Notes: a model not told the origin generated them from the sequence alone. Positions 28,443 to 37,166 are shown, numbered from the stretch's first letter. The stretch is DNA of 64,000 nucleotides from Xenorhabdus griffiniae (GCF_037265215.1 NZ_CP147737.1:4620001-4684000); one strand, 5' to 3'. Translations and numbers: made by a program.

Positions 28443-28475
28443 AACGGCATTATCATAAAAAAGTAGTGCCGTTTT
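28443..28475 (+). terminator. Rho-independent terminator of the MFS gene
   Basis: The stem aacggcatta / tagtgccgtt (one G-T) with an A-rich loop is followed by TTTTCTT, 11 bases after the stop. Confidence 0.75.
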
Positions 28476-28653
28476 CTTGATTCCGTGTGATGGGAGATAT
28501 CCGTATAATAGTGGTGATTGATATCATAAATAAAAATTAAGGATATTTGATGTTAATAATTTCCCATATGCCAAAGGATGGTTGTAACACCAGAATAATA
28601 CAACCGAGAATAAGCAGTATCTCTATAATAAGACTTTTTTTATCCTATTTTTA

Positions 28654-29601
28654 TTGCTTATCGGGATAAGCAATGTATCGGCTAGAGAGACAAAACAAGA
28701 GGCAATAACAGTTGATGTTCCTGCGGTAAGCAAGCGTGTGGCGGATATCTCTAAGGTTCTGACGAAAGAAGAGAATCAACGCCTGACTCGCCAATTAAAA
28801 AAACTGCAATCTGAAGAAAAGGTACAGATGGCAGTCCTGATTATCCCAACTATTGGCAGTGATACGATTGAGACATTTTCTTCCCGTGTATTTGATAAAT
28901 GGAAGTTGGGTAATAAAGAAAACAATGATGGCATCTTATTTTTGATCGCTTCTGATGATCACAAAATGCGTATCGCAGTTGGTTCCGGTTTAGAACGGAA
29001 ATTAACCGATGGCAAGATTGCGCGTATTTTACGTGAGGAGGTGAAACCGGCTTTCAAAGAAAATGCTTATTTTGAGGGGATCAGTAATGCCATTAACTCA
29101 GTTGATACATTGCTAAAACTGTCTAAACAAACAGTGTTCGATGAAGAAATAACGAAGATTGCACCGACTTTCTTAGAAAAAGATAGCAGCGCATTTAGCA
29201 AGATATCTGGCAAAGACATTGCTGCATTAATGTTTTTTTGGCTAATCAGTCTGCTCCTTTTACCCATGAAGGTTTTTCGTGAGGGACATTGGTTTAAGCG
29301 CTTCCTCAAATGTGCCCTGACGATAGCGGCAGGAACCTATCTACTGACCTTGGTGGGATTGTTTTCTTCCATTCCGGCAGAGTTTTATCTGTTAATCCTT
29401 CTGTTACCCGTGATCCTGGTGTTTTTGGTTATTTCTACCATATCGTCATTACTGAAAAGCTTATTCGGTAACCTTTTTGGCGGCTTGTTTGGTGGCTCTG
29501 GCTCTGAGCGTCCAGAAAGTGGCAGGGATGATGGCGATGATGATAGCTTTTCCGGTGGCGGTGGTCGCAGTGATGGTGGTGGTGCTTCAGGCGATTGGTA
29601 A
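28654..29601 (+). CDS. TPM-domain (YgcG-like) envelope protein; N-terminus uncertain
   Basis: Residues ~25-145 form a TPM domain (LTKEENQRLTRQLKKL; then NDGILFLIASDDHKMRI and SGLERKLTDGKIARI). Two membrane helices at ~185-255 follow, and then a Gly-rich acidic tail (GGGGRSDGGGASGDW), as in YgcG/psb32-type proteins. Function is unclear; such proteins face the periplasm. The given start is TTG 28654, but the frame is open from 28588 and already encodes the hydrophobic signal core (FFILFLLLIGISN) before that codon, with no ATG, GTG or TTG ahead of it. The start codon may be lost or unusual. 28476-28587 holds no gene. Confidence 0.6.
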   Translation: MLIGISNVSARETKQEAITVDVPAVSKRVADISKVLTKEENQRLTRQLKKLQSEEKVQMAVLIIPTIGSDTIETFSSRVFDKWKLGNKENNDGILFLIASDDHKMRIAVGSGLERKLTDGKIARILREEVKPAFKENAYFEGISNAINSVDTLLKLSKQTVFDEEITKIAPTFLEKDSSAFSKISGKDIAALMFFWLISLLLLPMKVFREGHWFKRFLKCALTIAAGTYLLTLVGLFSSIPAEFYLLILLLPVILVFLVISTISSLLKSLFGNLFGGLFGGSGSERPESGRDDGDDDSFSGGGGRSDGGGASGDW

Positions 29602-29649
29602 TTTGTTTTTGGTTTATTGGGTGGGGAAGATTATCCCCACCTGTTGCCG

Positions 29650-30054
29650 TCATTCACCGCGTTTACACAGTGATAATTTTTTTACGTAAGTTGTTGGCGA
29701 CATCCACGATATTTTGTCACATGTAACATAACCATCGCTTTTTAATTTGTAGTCAACATAAAACGATATAGGAAAACTAATAATAAATGATGCAATCATA
29801 AGCCTGCTTAAGTGTTTAACAATTATCTTGTTATATTTAGGTAATCTGTCAAATATAAAGAAGAATATAGAGCCTGATAAAGAATAAAATATGATGGGGA
29901 AAGACAGTATACTTATAACGACTGCACCGGAAAATGTTATTTCATCTTTCATGAATACTAATGAAATAGCAGATTCAATAATGAAGGACATCAGAAACGT
30001 AAGGAATAATAACAATATTACTCCACCTAAAGCTTTTAAATATTTACTCTTCAC
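29650..30054 (-). CDS. DUF1240-like membrane protein, copy 1 (putative immunity)
   Basis: This 134-residue inner-membrane protein has four hydrophobic segments (~8-30, 42-70, 84-104 and a shorter one), and a conserved polar C-terminal stretch (DGYVTCDKISWMSPTTYVKK). It resembles the DUF1240 family of Enterobacterales. Its GTG start (30052-30054) overlaps the stop of a toxin-tail relic (GTGA). Its last ~75 codons are almost identical to those of the copy at 30381, while the first ~55 codons differ. The immunity role is inferred from position behind toxin-like sequence. Confidence 0.65.
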   Translation of the reverse strand: MKSKYLKALGGVILLLFLTFLMSFIIESAISLVFMKDEITFSGAVVISILSFPIIFYSLSGSIFFFIFDRLPKYNKIIVKHLSRLMIASFIISFPISFYVDYKLKSDGYVTCDKISWMSPTTYVKKLSLCKRGE

Positions 30055-30150
30055 CTAATTCTTCCCATCGTATTGAAAAAATATTGTAAGTCTGTTTCCG
30101 TTGTTCTTAGCTTTCTCTTCATTGATTCTTTTAATCATGCTATTAACTTT
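30051..30150 (-). pseudogene. Relic of a second toxin C-terminus
   Basis: Read on the minus strand, the end of this stretch gives KLRTTETDLQYFFNTMGRIR before TGA 30051-30053. It lines up with the end of the 30773-31696 product (KKRTPEMNLQQIFNGLGNIK). Slightly upstream, in another frame, VNSMIKRINEEKA lines up with its INSIKNEIERK. The match shows a toxin-immunity module that lost most of its toxin part. A further short frame ending QWFQLSDIMEI...LEKS (about 30143-30280) is also a fragment of unknown origin. Confidence 0.55.
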
Positions 30151-30317
30151 TCTCTAGAACAAAGATATCAGCTTCAAACCCTACATAACAAGGGATTTCC
30201 ATAATATCAGATAACTGAAACCATTGGCGTTCATCCCATAATCGTTTCATGTGAACTGAAATGCAATACTCTTGGTGAACAATAAAACACTATTAATATC
30301 ATGAAAAATAATTTTAA

Positions 30318-30338
30318 AGCCTCTGAAATTTAGAGGCT
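30318..30338 (-). terminator. Terminator of DUF1240 copy 2
   Basis: The 7-bp arms agcctct and agaggct lie 43 bases past the copy 2 stop. On the minus strand the stem is followed by TTAAAATTATTTTT. Confidence 0.55.
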
Positions 30339-30380
30339 AAACAGGGGGGAGACATGAAAACAGGATATTTATAAAAATTA

Positions 30381-30776
30381 TCATTTACACAGTGATAATT
30401 TTTTTACGTAAGTTGTTGGCGACATCCACGATATTTTATCACATGTAACATAACCATCGCTTTTTAATTTGCAGTCAACATAAAACGACATAGGAAAACT
30501 AATAATAAATGATGCAATCATAAGTCTGCTTAAGTGTTTAACAATTATCTTGTTATATTTTGGTAATCTGTCAAATATAAAGAAAAATATAGAACCTGAT
30601 AAAGAATAAAATATTAATGGAAATGAGATGGAGTACATTATCACAGTACCAGAAAATACTATAAGATCCTTCATGGTCACTAAAGAAATAATGGACTCAC
30701 TAACAGGAATCATTATGCTTGTAACTATAATAAGCATTATTAGTGAACCTAATATTTTAATGTGTTTATTCTTCAT
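30381..30776 (-). CDS. DUF1240-like membrane protein, copy 2 (putative immunity)
   Basis: This is a 131-residue paralogue of copy 1 with the same four-helix plan. From IFYSLSGSIFFFIFDRLP to the end the two products differ at only a few residues; the N-terminal 50 residues differ widely. Its ATG overlaps the stop of the upstream toxin-like gene in an ATGA (30773-30776), so the two are translationally coupled, as toxin-immunity pairs often are. Product location is the inner membrane; the immunity role is inferred. Confidence 0.68.
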   Translation of the reverse strand: MKNKHIKILGSLIMLIIVTSIMIPVSESIISLVTMKDLIVFSGTVIMYSISFPLIFYSLSGSIFFFIFDRLPKYNKIIVKHLSRLMIASFIISFPMSFYVDCKLKSDGYVTCDKISWMSPTTYVKKLSLCK

Positions 30777-31696
30777 TTAATATTACCTAATCCATTAAAT
30801 ATTTGTTGTAAGTTCATTTCTGGTGTTCTTTTTTTTCTTTCAATCTCATTTTTAATTGAGTTTATGATATTATTGCTTATTTGATATTTTTTATCAAAAT
30901 AATCTAATCCCAAAGCTACACCTAATCCAACAAGGAATACAATACCTGCCACGGCAATAATACTTCCGCCCAGAAGTACAGACGCTGTCAGTATTGATCC
31001 TATGGTCCAAGAAGCAGTGGCAACAATGGCTGTTTTTGCCATATCTATTGTTATATTTCCAATGAAATCTGCTAATGTATATTCGTCTTTAAATATACTT
31101 TCAATAATTCGATACCCAATAGAAAATATAATACAGAATCTAACCCCTCCAATAATATTTGAATTAAGTCCTTGCTGTCCTATCCCCATCATTAGCATTT
31201 GAGGATGATTAGCACAATATCGTGTTCCTCGGATAATACGTCTAAGACCTGCATGACCTGATATATGAATATACTTTCTTCCATTTTCTCCTACATGCTC
31301 TTTAGCTGTAATACCTAATCTCTTAAATTATTGAATAACATCATATAATCCACGAGAATCATAGATATTGCCGGCATAGGTAGAAACAGGATCTGTGACA
31401 GAGAATACATACGACATAGGATTTTTCTTCTTGTTTTCTTCCTCCACTCCTCTCGCAAATGCTTCTCCACTATATGGATTCGGTGGACGAGAAGGATTTA
31501 TATCTTCAATAATGCTTTTGGCTTCTGATAACGAAAGGACGATGTGGTATTGGGTATTATCACTCAATACCTTTTCTAATCCTATGGAATAAAAAAATTC
31601 ATGCTGAGGTTTTAACTGATTAATACCTACTCCCCCATTTAAGTAATCACCCAGATAACCATCCCATGTAGGATTATAAATTTTGCGTCTTGTCAT
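30773..31696 (-). pseudogene. Putative membrane-acting toxin gene interrupted by in-frame TAA
   Basis: From ATG 31696 (GGAGG ribosome-binding site) the frame codes 122 residues, meets TAA at 31328-31330, and continues open for another 184 codons to TGA 30773. Without the stop the product would be 307 residues. The part after the stop has an ISGHAGLRRIIRGTRY segment, Gly/Ala-rich hydrophobic helices (GSILTASVLLGGSIIAVAGI, then VFLVGLGVALGLDYF) and a basic tail. I recall similar sequences among uncharacterised proteins of Photorhabdus and Yersinia. A pore-like toxin is inferred from the glycine-rich helices and the coupled membrane-protein gene. No ribosome-binding site is seen for restart at 31198. 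Confidence 0.6.
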
Positions 31697-32035
31697 TTAA
31701 TAAAACCTCCATATTATTTATATTGTATGTAATTTCAATGAGTAATAAAACATTAATGAAAGCAGTTATCTTATATAAGATAACTGCCTTAAAAATCTTT
31801 TTGAACTTATTAACTGTACAAGCTATACACAATTTTATAAACACCTTGCAATATCTCAATATCTGATTTTGCATTCATATTCCTATTCATCTACATTTTC
31901 CAATTATGTATAAAGTTTATATTAGATGCACAGATTAATGATAACTATACACACTATTTTTATATTTAAAATCAGAAAAATACAACATTTAATGTATAGA
32001 GTGCATGATTAAACTTCAAAAATTATTATGATATA
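31697..32035. other. AT-rich gene-poor stretch upstream of the toxin-like gene
   Basis: About 340 bases with high AT content. It must hold the promoter of the minus-strand toxin-like gene, but no convincing -35/-10 pair or coding region stands out. A 66-codon minus frame overlapping the toxin start was not accepted. Confidence 0.4.
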
Positions 32036-32167
32036 ATGGTGAAACATCTATGCTCAGGTCTGGTGATTGCTATTCTTCCAATAATTAAAACTCATAAGAA
32101 TAGCCTTTTGGAGCTCTTACTTTCAGGATTCCCTCCTGTGTTTCAACAAAATAAAATGTATACGTAG
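32036..32167 (+). CDS. Small hydrophobic ORF (43 codons) ending in a terminator
   Basis: ATG 32036 to TAG 32167 gives a 43-residue product with a hydrophobic N-terminal half (VIAILPII) and a LLELLLSGFPPV segment. There is no good ribosome-binding site. The stop codon overlaps the first arm of a strong terminator, which suggests that this short unit is a transcript end, either a small protein gene or the tail of an older gene. I do not recognise it. A GCTATTCTT/AAGAATAGC hairpin (32069-32104) lies inside. Confidence 0.25.
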   Translation: MVKHLCSGLVIAILPIIKTHKNSLLELLLSGFPPVFQQNKMYT

Positions 32168-32198
32168 CCAGTAATAATTTGTATTAACTGGCTTTTTG
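32166..32198 (+). terminator. Rho-independent terminator
   Basis: The arms agccagt and actggct, with a 14-base AT loop, are followed by TTTTTGAT. It ends transcription from the left; 32199-32395 beyond it shows no gene. Confidence 0.7.
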
Positions 32199-32395
32199 AT
32201 ATTTTATGAATCTTTGTGAAGCCGAATAAGTTCATTGCGTATTAAGCTTAATCCCTAATGAATACGTGACCAATTAATAGACAAGCATCCAGATCACCAA
32301 TGATACTTGCCTTATCATATTTCAGAAGCACATACGCAGTGACTGAGTGACACCAATTATTATGACGGTTAGTAAAAATCGAAGCCAATATAAGT

Positions 32396-33250
32396 TTATT
32401 TTTTCATCCCTTTTGAAGGGATAATAACTCTGGGGCCAAAGATCATTACTTCAGACCCTTTACGTTTCTCTTGTGCAGTGTAGTTCAGGAAGTATTCTTC
32501 CTGTCGATAAGCAGAATAAATTTGTTTGATTTCCTCAGCATTATCATAAGACACAATCCACGGATGTTCTACTTCATTGAGTTTTTTGCAAATAGCAACG
32601 TGATCTTCGTGATTATAATAATTCCGGTATAAGCCAGAACCCTTATGATAATAAGGTGGATCTAAATATAAAAGAGTATTCTTTGGCAAACTCTTGACAA
32701 CATTATCCATCAATGCAATAGCATCATAGTTGTGAACATTTATTCTCGAGCCAAATGCACCAATCATCTGAATTCTTGATATTAAATCTGGTTTATTAAA
32801 TCTCACATCTAGTGTCCATTTGCCACTTTGATTTTTACCACCTATAACCCCAGCTTTTAATATCCCAGACCGATTGGTACGGTTTAGAAAAAAAGTAGCT
32901 AATGCAACGTCAACAATAGAATTATTATCAATATCATTGATGATTTTCTTTTGTATTTCCCATTGTTCTATGGTTACAGGTATTTTTGAAATTGCAGTGC
33001 AAAGCTCTTCTGTATGATTGACAGCGGCACACCAAAATGAATACACGGCAGGATCTAGGTCATTAATATGTATTCTCGAAACAAACTCATTAAATAATAG
33101 GTCTAAGGCAACCCCAGCTCCCCCTGCGTAGGGTTCAACATAGTGGCCGTCATTCAGGCCATTAGCCTCGATCAACCTTTTGAGATAGTACGCAAATTTG
33201 CCTTTACCGCCAGGATAACGTAATGGTGTTGAATAGATTGATTTTTTCAT
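32396..33250 (-). CDS. D12-class DNA adenine N6-methyltransferase (Dam-like)
   Basis: This 284-residue enzyme has the D12/Dam layout: TPLRYPGGKGKFA and VEPYAGGAGVALDLL (SAM-binding motif I) near the N-terminus, the catalytic DPPYYHKGSG at ~195-204, and a target-recognition region between them with NRTNRSGI. It should methylate adenine in a short site; the site is unknown. No restriction endonuclease is adjacent. The next gene upstream is the ParB-like protein, 70 bases away on the same strand. Its codon use and AT content are unlike the housekeeping block. Confidence 0.85.
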   Translation of the reverse strand: MKKSIYSTPLRYPGGKGKFAYYLKRLIEANGLNDGHYVEPYAGGAGVALDLLFNEFVSRIHINDLDPAVYSFWCAAVNHTEELCTAISKIPVTIEQWEIQKKIINDIDNNSIVDVALATFFLNRTNRSGILKAGVIGGKNQSGKWTLDVRFNKPDLISRIQMIGAFGSRINVHNYDAIALMDNVVKSLPKNTLLYLDPPYYHKGSGLYRNYYNHEDHVAICKKLNEVEHPWIVSYDNAEEIKQIYSAYRQEEYFLNYTAQEKRKGSEVMIFGPRVIIPSKGMKK

Positions 33251-33320
33251 AATAGAACAAGGAGTTAGTATGCCAACTTAGGAGACAGTTTAGCTTAACA
33301 GCTTTAAGTTGGCCAGCATG

Positions 33321-34790
33321 TTATGGCCAGATTGCTCTAAGCATTGGCAGATATTCTTCAGCGACATCTTTTAGCTCAGAAGGTAGCGGAGAGCTTGCAG
33401 TACTGTGAACAAACTGATTTAAATGGTCTACGGACCCAACAGTTTGTGTACCTGCCGCTCGGCGGCTTATCGCTTTTGATTCTGGTTTTGTTATGAGTCC
33501 AGCGGATTCGAGATGTTTAGCGACAGAAACAATTTTTATCGCAAGTTTATCGTCTTCAGTGAGTGGCTTGTTATTATCATGCCTGTAAACTCTACTATCA
33601 GTATGCGCCATGCGCTTCTTGTAATCATCGCAACTTACTTCAAGAAAGACCCTAAATGTAATCGCGGTAGCGTTTGGGACTCGCTCTACTTCAAGCAAAG
33701 ACCGTAGCTCTCGATAGATTTCATTGATCCTACTGTTGGATATGTTGAGGGGCCATGGAATAAGATATTTACGGCTTTTTGATGAACCTTTTGCCTTTGT
33801 TTTGTGGTCATTGCCCCCATCCGTTTTTTGTTTTCTGGAGCCGCTACCAGTTGTCCCATTATTCTCTGGTCCAGAATTGTTTCCTCCTGAAGTACTTTGC
33901 TTCTCCTTGGATTCGCTACCAGACGAACTACCATCTGGAGAAATGGTGGATTTGAGGGATTCTTGATACAGATGATCCGGACTCAATTCTGGCGGTATAT
34001 GATTGAGAAATATCTTTCGGTCACCATCACTTCGAACATCATTAACGTTGTATCCTTCATGACGAAACATACGTATAGCGAATTCAATTGACGGCGCAGA
34101 TATAGCTAATTTGTATTTGAACTGTATTTGACGATCTTTGATAAATACTGCAAACGCATCCTGAGCCCTTTTGGAAGCAAAAAGACGTGTGAGTGTAGTT
34201 ACTGGAATTTGATCAATATCGCTAATAACTATCTCATTAAATATTTGAGGGTTATTTCGGACAATCTCTCGTATTTGTCGCCCTATAGATTCGACGCCCG
34301 TTTGCCTCGCACGGCGCTCATCACGGATATCGCTATCCCACGGCACACGTCCTGCACCACCGTTTTGACCGGTGTGCTTCAGTTCTATCCAAACATCACC
34401 ATCTTCTCGAGTAGCAACTACGCTACATTCGATTTCGTTAGGGAAACGCCCTGCAATTTCATTATGGGCCGTCAAAAAATCTTTATAGTACTTTTCTTGT
34501 GTACACAAATCTGGACGCTGTAACAACTTCAATGCAGTTAGTCGCCTGTTTCCTTCAAGAACTATGTAGTTTCCCTCGTCATCAGGAGTTACAAGCTGTA
34601 GTTCTGTGGGATCAAGACCATAAAGAGTAATGTGCTCTGCAAGTTTTAAAATCTTTTTTGCATCTTCCGGATCAGCAAGCATCTACTCAATAGCTTCGCG
34701 TTGGTTTTGTGCAATATCGCCACCAAATCTGACGTTTTCTTGGTCGAGTTTAATGAGATTAAAATTTATTGATCGGATATCTCTTTTCAC
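33321..34790 (-). pseudogene. ParB/Srx-like domain protein with in-frame amber codon
   Basis: The frame from ATG 34682 codes 453 residues with a ParB/Srx-like core: an IKLAEHITLYGLDP-type helix and the VLEGNRRLTALKLL signature. After ~200 residues of mixed fold comes a Ser/Gly/Lys-rich linker (~245-300) and a helical C-terminal domain. Directly upstream of that ATG is TAG (34683-34685), and the same frame continues upstream to a GTG at 34788-34790 with AAGG before it. That part reads INFNLIKLDQENVRFGG, the usual first strand of the fold. The gene is therefore probably a full-length ParB-like gene broken by one amber codon. Confidence 0.65.
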
Positions 34791-34844
34791 GAATAGGCAT
34801 CCTTACTGTGTGTAGATAACCTAAACTATCAAAGTAGTGCGTGG

Positions 34845-34961
34845 ATATAAAGCATCACTTCGAATATCTGATATCCTTGATTCGCGACAGGCCTCTGCCC
34901 TGCTTCGATTAACTTTTAAAACTGCGATAATCTAGCCTTCAGTGAAACGGATTTTATGCAT
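34845..34961 (-). pseudogene. IS3-family OrfA relic
   Basis: The minus strand from ATG 34961 reads MHKIRFTEG, then TAG, then IIAVLKVN and a degenerate ACRESRISD, which is the helix-turn-helix start of an IS3-group OrfA (RFTEEQII..LK pattern). It is truncated after ~35 codons. No OrfB or terminal repeats are visible. Confidence 0.5.
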
Positions 34962-35281
34962 TGCGATCTCCTTCAGAAGCATAATCGGTATGTTGGAAGC
35001 TCTCTAAGAGTAGATAGTTCAGTTTTGTGTTAGTGCAGTTGTTGACATTTACGGGATGCTTACAGTATTTTCTTTGCTCATCCTGACGTTCAGTCCTGGC
35101 ACATAAGTGGCTATGTTCCAGCCTCCTTCACGCTATAACTTTCCTCAACGGTGTTACATTATGAGACTATATAAAAAAAAGCTATTGTAACCTGAGCTTC
35201 GCTTAAAGGAAGAGAACTAAAGTGACTGAGGCACGATCAAAGTTTTTGCTAAAGAAAACAAAATAGTGGAGACCCTCAGGC
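34962..35281. other. Gene-free stretch between IS relics
   Basis: About 320 bases with no supported gene. A long A-run (35171-35178) and a GGAAGAG are present, but no product fits. Probably decayed insertion-sequence DNA. Confidence 0.35.
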
Positions 35282-35405
35282 ATGTCTAATTTAGAAGAAC
35301 TTTACTGCTGCGTCGATGACTTTTGCCAAAAATTTATTCCTCTTTGGGAACAACAGCTCATTGAGAATAATCAGCTCAAGCGTCATCGCGCCACTTCCCT
35401 GTCTC
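35282..35405 (+). pseudogene. IS982-family transposase, N-terminal relic
   Basis: The frame begins SNLEELYCCVDDFCQKF, the characteristic start of IS982 transposases, and keeps similarity through KRHRATSLSPS. After that the expected transposase core is missing and the frame runs on in unrelated sequence until 35497, into the 3' end of the AbiEii gene. It is truncated to ~40 codons. Confidence 0.65.
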
Positions 35406-35475
35406 CTTCCAAACATTTAGAGATGCTTCAAACCGATCATCCCTCCGTTCAATTTCTTCTAGTGCGGCGGGGCCT

Positions 35476-36387
35476 TTATGTCATCAGTATTTCTTGAAGT
35501 CGATGGTAAGCTTCTGCATGTTTCTCTGGGTTCATTTTGGCTAGGTTTTGTTTCCAACGAACTGCGGGTAACTGGTCGATGCCTGAAAACTCGATGAGAG
35601 TCCAATCGGGCATACGATTTTTGAAAGACAGTAAAAATGCTCGTTCCTGGGGCGTCAAAGAAGTGTTGATGAGCCTTACCAACTGTTCCCGGGTTGCTTC
35701 AAGATCAGCTTGGGGAATGTCCTGATCTGCCATGTTCAAAAACTCCCCTTCGTAAACACCCGAAATGTATTTAAAGTTTGGTCTGAGCAGCTCGGCAATA
35801 GGGCGTGGATGGCTAATAATATAAACCAGCAGGGCTTTGCGAAGGTCATCGGTGAGCCCCTCGTTATCAAGTAGTTGCTTGACGTCGAAAAGATCTCGTG
35901 GGTGTTGGCGATCCAGTGCTGCACAGATTTTCCCTGCGTACAAATCGGCAAAACTCACCACGGGCATCTCGGCAAAGCCAAACTCATCTTCAACGGCTTC
36001 ACTTACCTGCATGACTTTGGGTTCGTAAACCGTGCCGCGTAGTACTGGGGAGAGTGCAATTTTGATTTGAACGTCGTCTCGCTCGACCAATAAACGCAGG
36101 GCATCCGCTTTATCCTGGAAAGAGCGAATAACCCGGGTACTATCGATGCTGGCCGTGATTGTGGAAGCCAATATATCTAGGTTGTTCTTGATGGTCTGCA
36201 GGGCTTCATGCCGTTCCATCATGGGCAGAAAAACCAAGTCGATATCGACCGAAAGCCGAGGAAAGTCACGAACGAACAAATTAATGGCCGTTCCACCTTT
36301 GAGGGCGAAACAGTCGTGCCGAGCAACAAAAGGAATAATCCGTAGTAGTAGCTGCACTTGTCGGTAGTAGTGGCTTTGTCTGTTCAT
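35476..36387 (-). CDS. AbiEii-type nucleotidyltransferase toxin
   Basis: This 303-residue protein belongs to the AbiEii/AbiGii family, the toxin of a type IV abortive-infection system. The nucleotidyltransferase signature is visible: ALKGGTAINLF followed by PRLSVDIDLVFLP (the GG-x-S/T and DxD metal ligands), with LYAGKICAALDRQHPRDLFD further on (~155-175). The C-terminal half is helical. It starts 5 bases after abiEi on the same strand. AbiEii enzymes modify tRNA or other targets with NTP; activity here is not shown. Residues look intact. Confidence 0.88.
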   Translation of the reverse strand: MNRQSHYYRQVQLLLRIIPFVARHDCFALKGGTAINLFVRDFPRLSVDIDLVFLPMMERHEALQTIKNNLDILASTITASIDSTRVIRSFQDKADALRLLVERDDVQIKIALSPVLRGTVYEPKVMQVSEAVEDEFGFAEMPVVSFADLYAGKICAALDRQHPRDLFDVKQLLDNEGLTDDLRKALLVYIISHPRPIAELLRPNFKYISGVYEGEFLNMADQDIPQADLEATREQLVRLINTSLTPQERAFLLSFKNRMPDWTLIEFSGIDQLPAVRWKQNLAKMNPEKHAEAYHRLQEILMT

Positions 36388-36392
36388 GTTAT

Positions 36393-37166
36393 TTACATCT
36401 CTTTCGGCACAGTGATCTGCCAGGTTGGCTCCAGCTTGCCACCTTTAGCGATCAGTCGTTTACCAGTTCCCAACGCATACTGATCCGGTATCAGGTGCTT
36501 GAGCCAGACGTGTTGGTGTCTTCCTGCCAGCCAGAGAAAGAGTCGTTTTGCTTTTATACTGCTACAGGCTTTCAGCAAGGCATCCAGCTTGCGGGGCGAG
36601 AGGTTGTGCAGTCCTTGCATAAGCTGGTCGGCATGTTCAAAGCTCATAGTGTTGGGCACCGCTGCCAAGAGCTCCAAAATGGCTTTTTCTGGACAGGAAT
36701 AGTGGAGTGGGGGGAGCGATACCTGCCAATTGTCTTGCCGGAGGTACTTAACGTCGTGCATCAGTATCTCGGGCCACAGGCGGCGCGTTCCGTGCCACTC
36801 AAATTGTGCCGGAGCATCGATTCTGCCCAGCCATCGAGGGAGCGTGGCATCGGAATAGAGGTGAACCCTTGGTTTGCTTCCTTTGGACAGGTAATGACCA
36901 AGTCCTTCCAGCTCTAATGCGGTCAAACCTCCAACATGGACGGGAGCATCGGACATTCGTTGCAATGAGGCAACGATTCCTTCCCAGGACAGCCTTGCTT
37001 CCTGCCTGGCGTAAACACCGGCTACGAGAGGGATTAGCGTTTGGCTGCGCACCGCATTGTCCAGAAAGTGCAGGTTTAGCCCTTGTGCCTCCAGCCATGA
37101 TTTGGTGGCTACCATATCCAAGGGCAGCACCTTCTGTAGCTGCTGTCTGGCTTCAGTATTCAGCAT
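36393..37166 (-). CDS. AbiEi-type antitoxin/repressor
   Basis: This 257-residue protein is an AbiEi-family antitoxin: an N-terminal winged helix (LPLDMVATKSWLEAQGL through LVAGVYARQEARLSWEG) and a larger C-terminal domain that includes YSCPEKAILELLA. AbiEi neutralises AbiEii and represses its own promoter. I start at ATG 37166, with GAGG about 8 bases before it; the longer frame to 37310 would run through the operator region. Both arms of a perfect inverted repeat lie just upstream (37212-37283). Confidence 0.82.
   Translation of the reverse strand: MLNTEARQQLQKVLPLDMVATKSWLEAQGLNLHFLDNAVRSQTLIPLVAGVYARQEARLSWEGIVASLQRMSDAPVHVGGLTALELEGLGHYLSKGSKPRVHLYSDATLPRWLGRIDAPAQFEWHGTRRLWPEILMHDVKYLRQDNWQVSLPPLHYSCPEKAILELLAAVPNTMSFEHADQLMQGLHNLSPRKLDALLKACSSIKAKRLFLWLAGRHQHVWLKHLIPDQYALGTGKRLIAKGGKLEPTWQITVPKEM

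Noticed and set aside
31674..31874. 66-codon minus-strand ORF overlapping the toxin-like start
   Set aside because: Low-complexity AT-rich product; it would cover the GGAGG site of the toxin-like gene.
32199..32395. Possible gene remnant on the minus strand (VLLKYDKASIIGDLDACLL)
   Set aside because: A short open stretch that stops soon and matches no family I can name with confidence.
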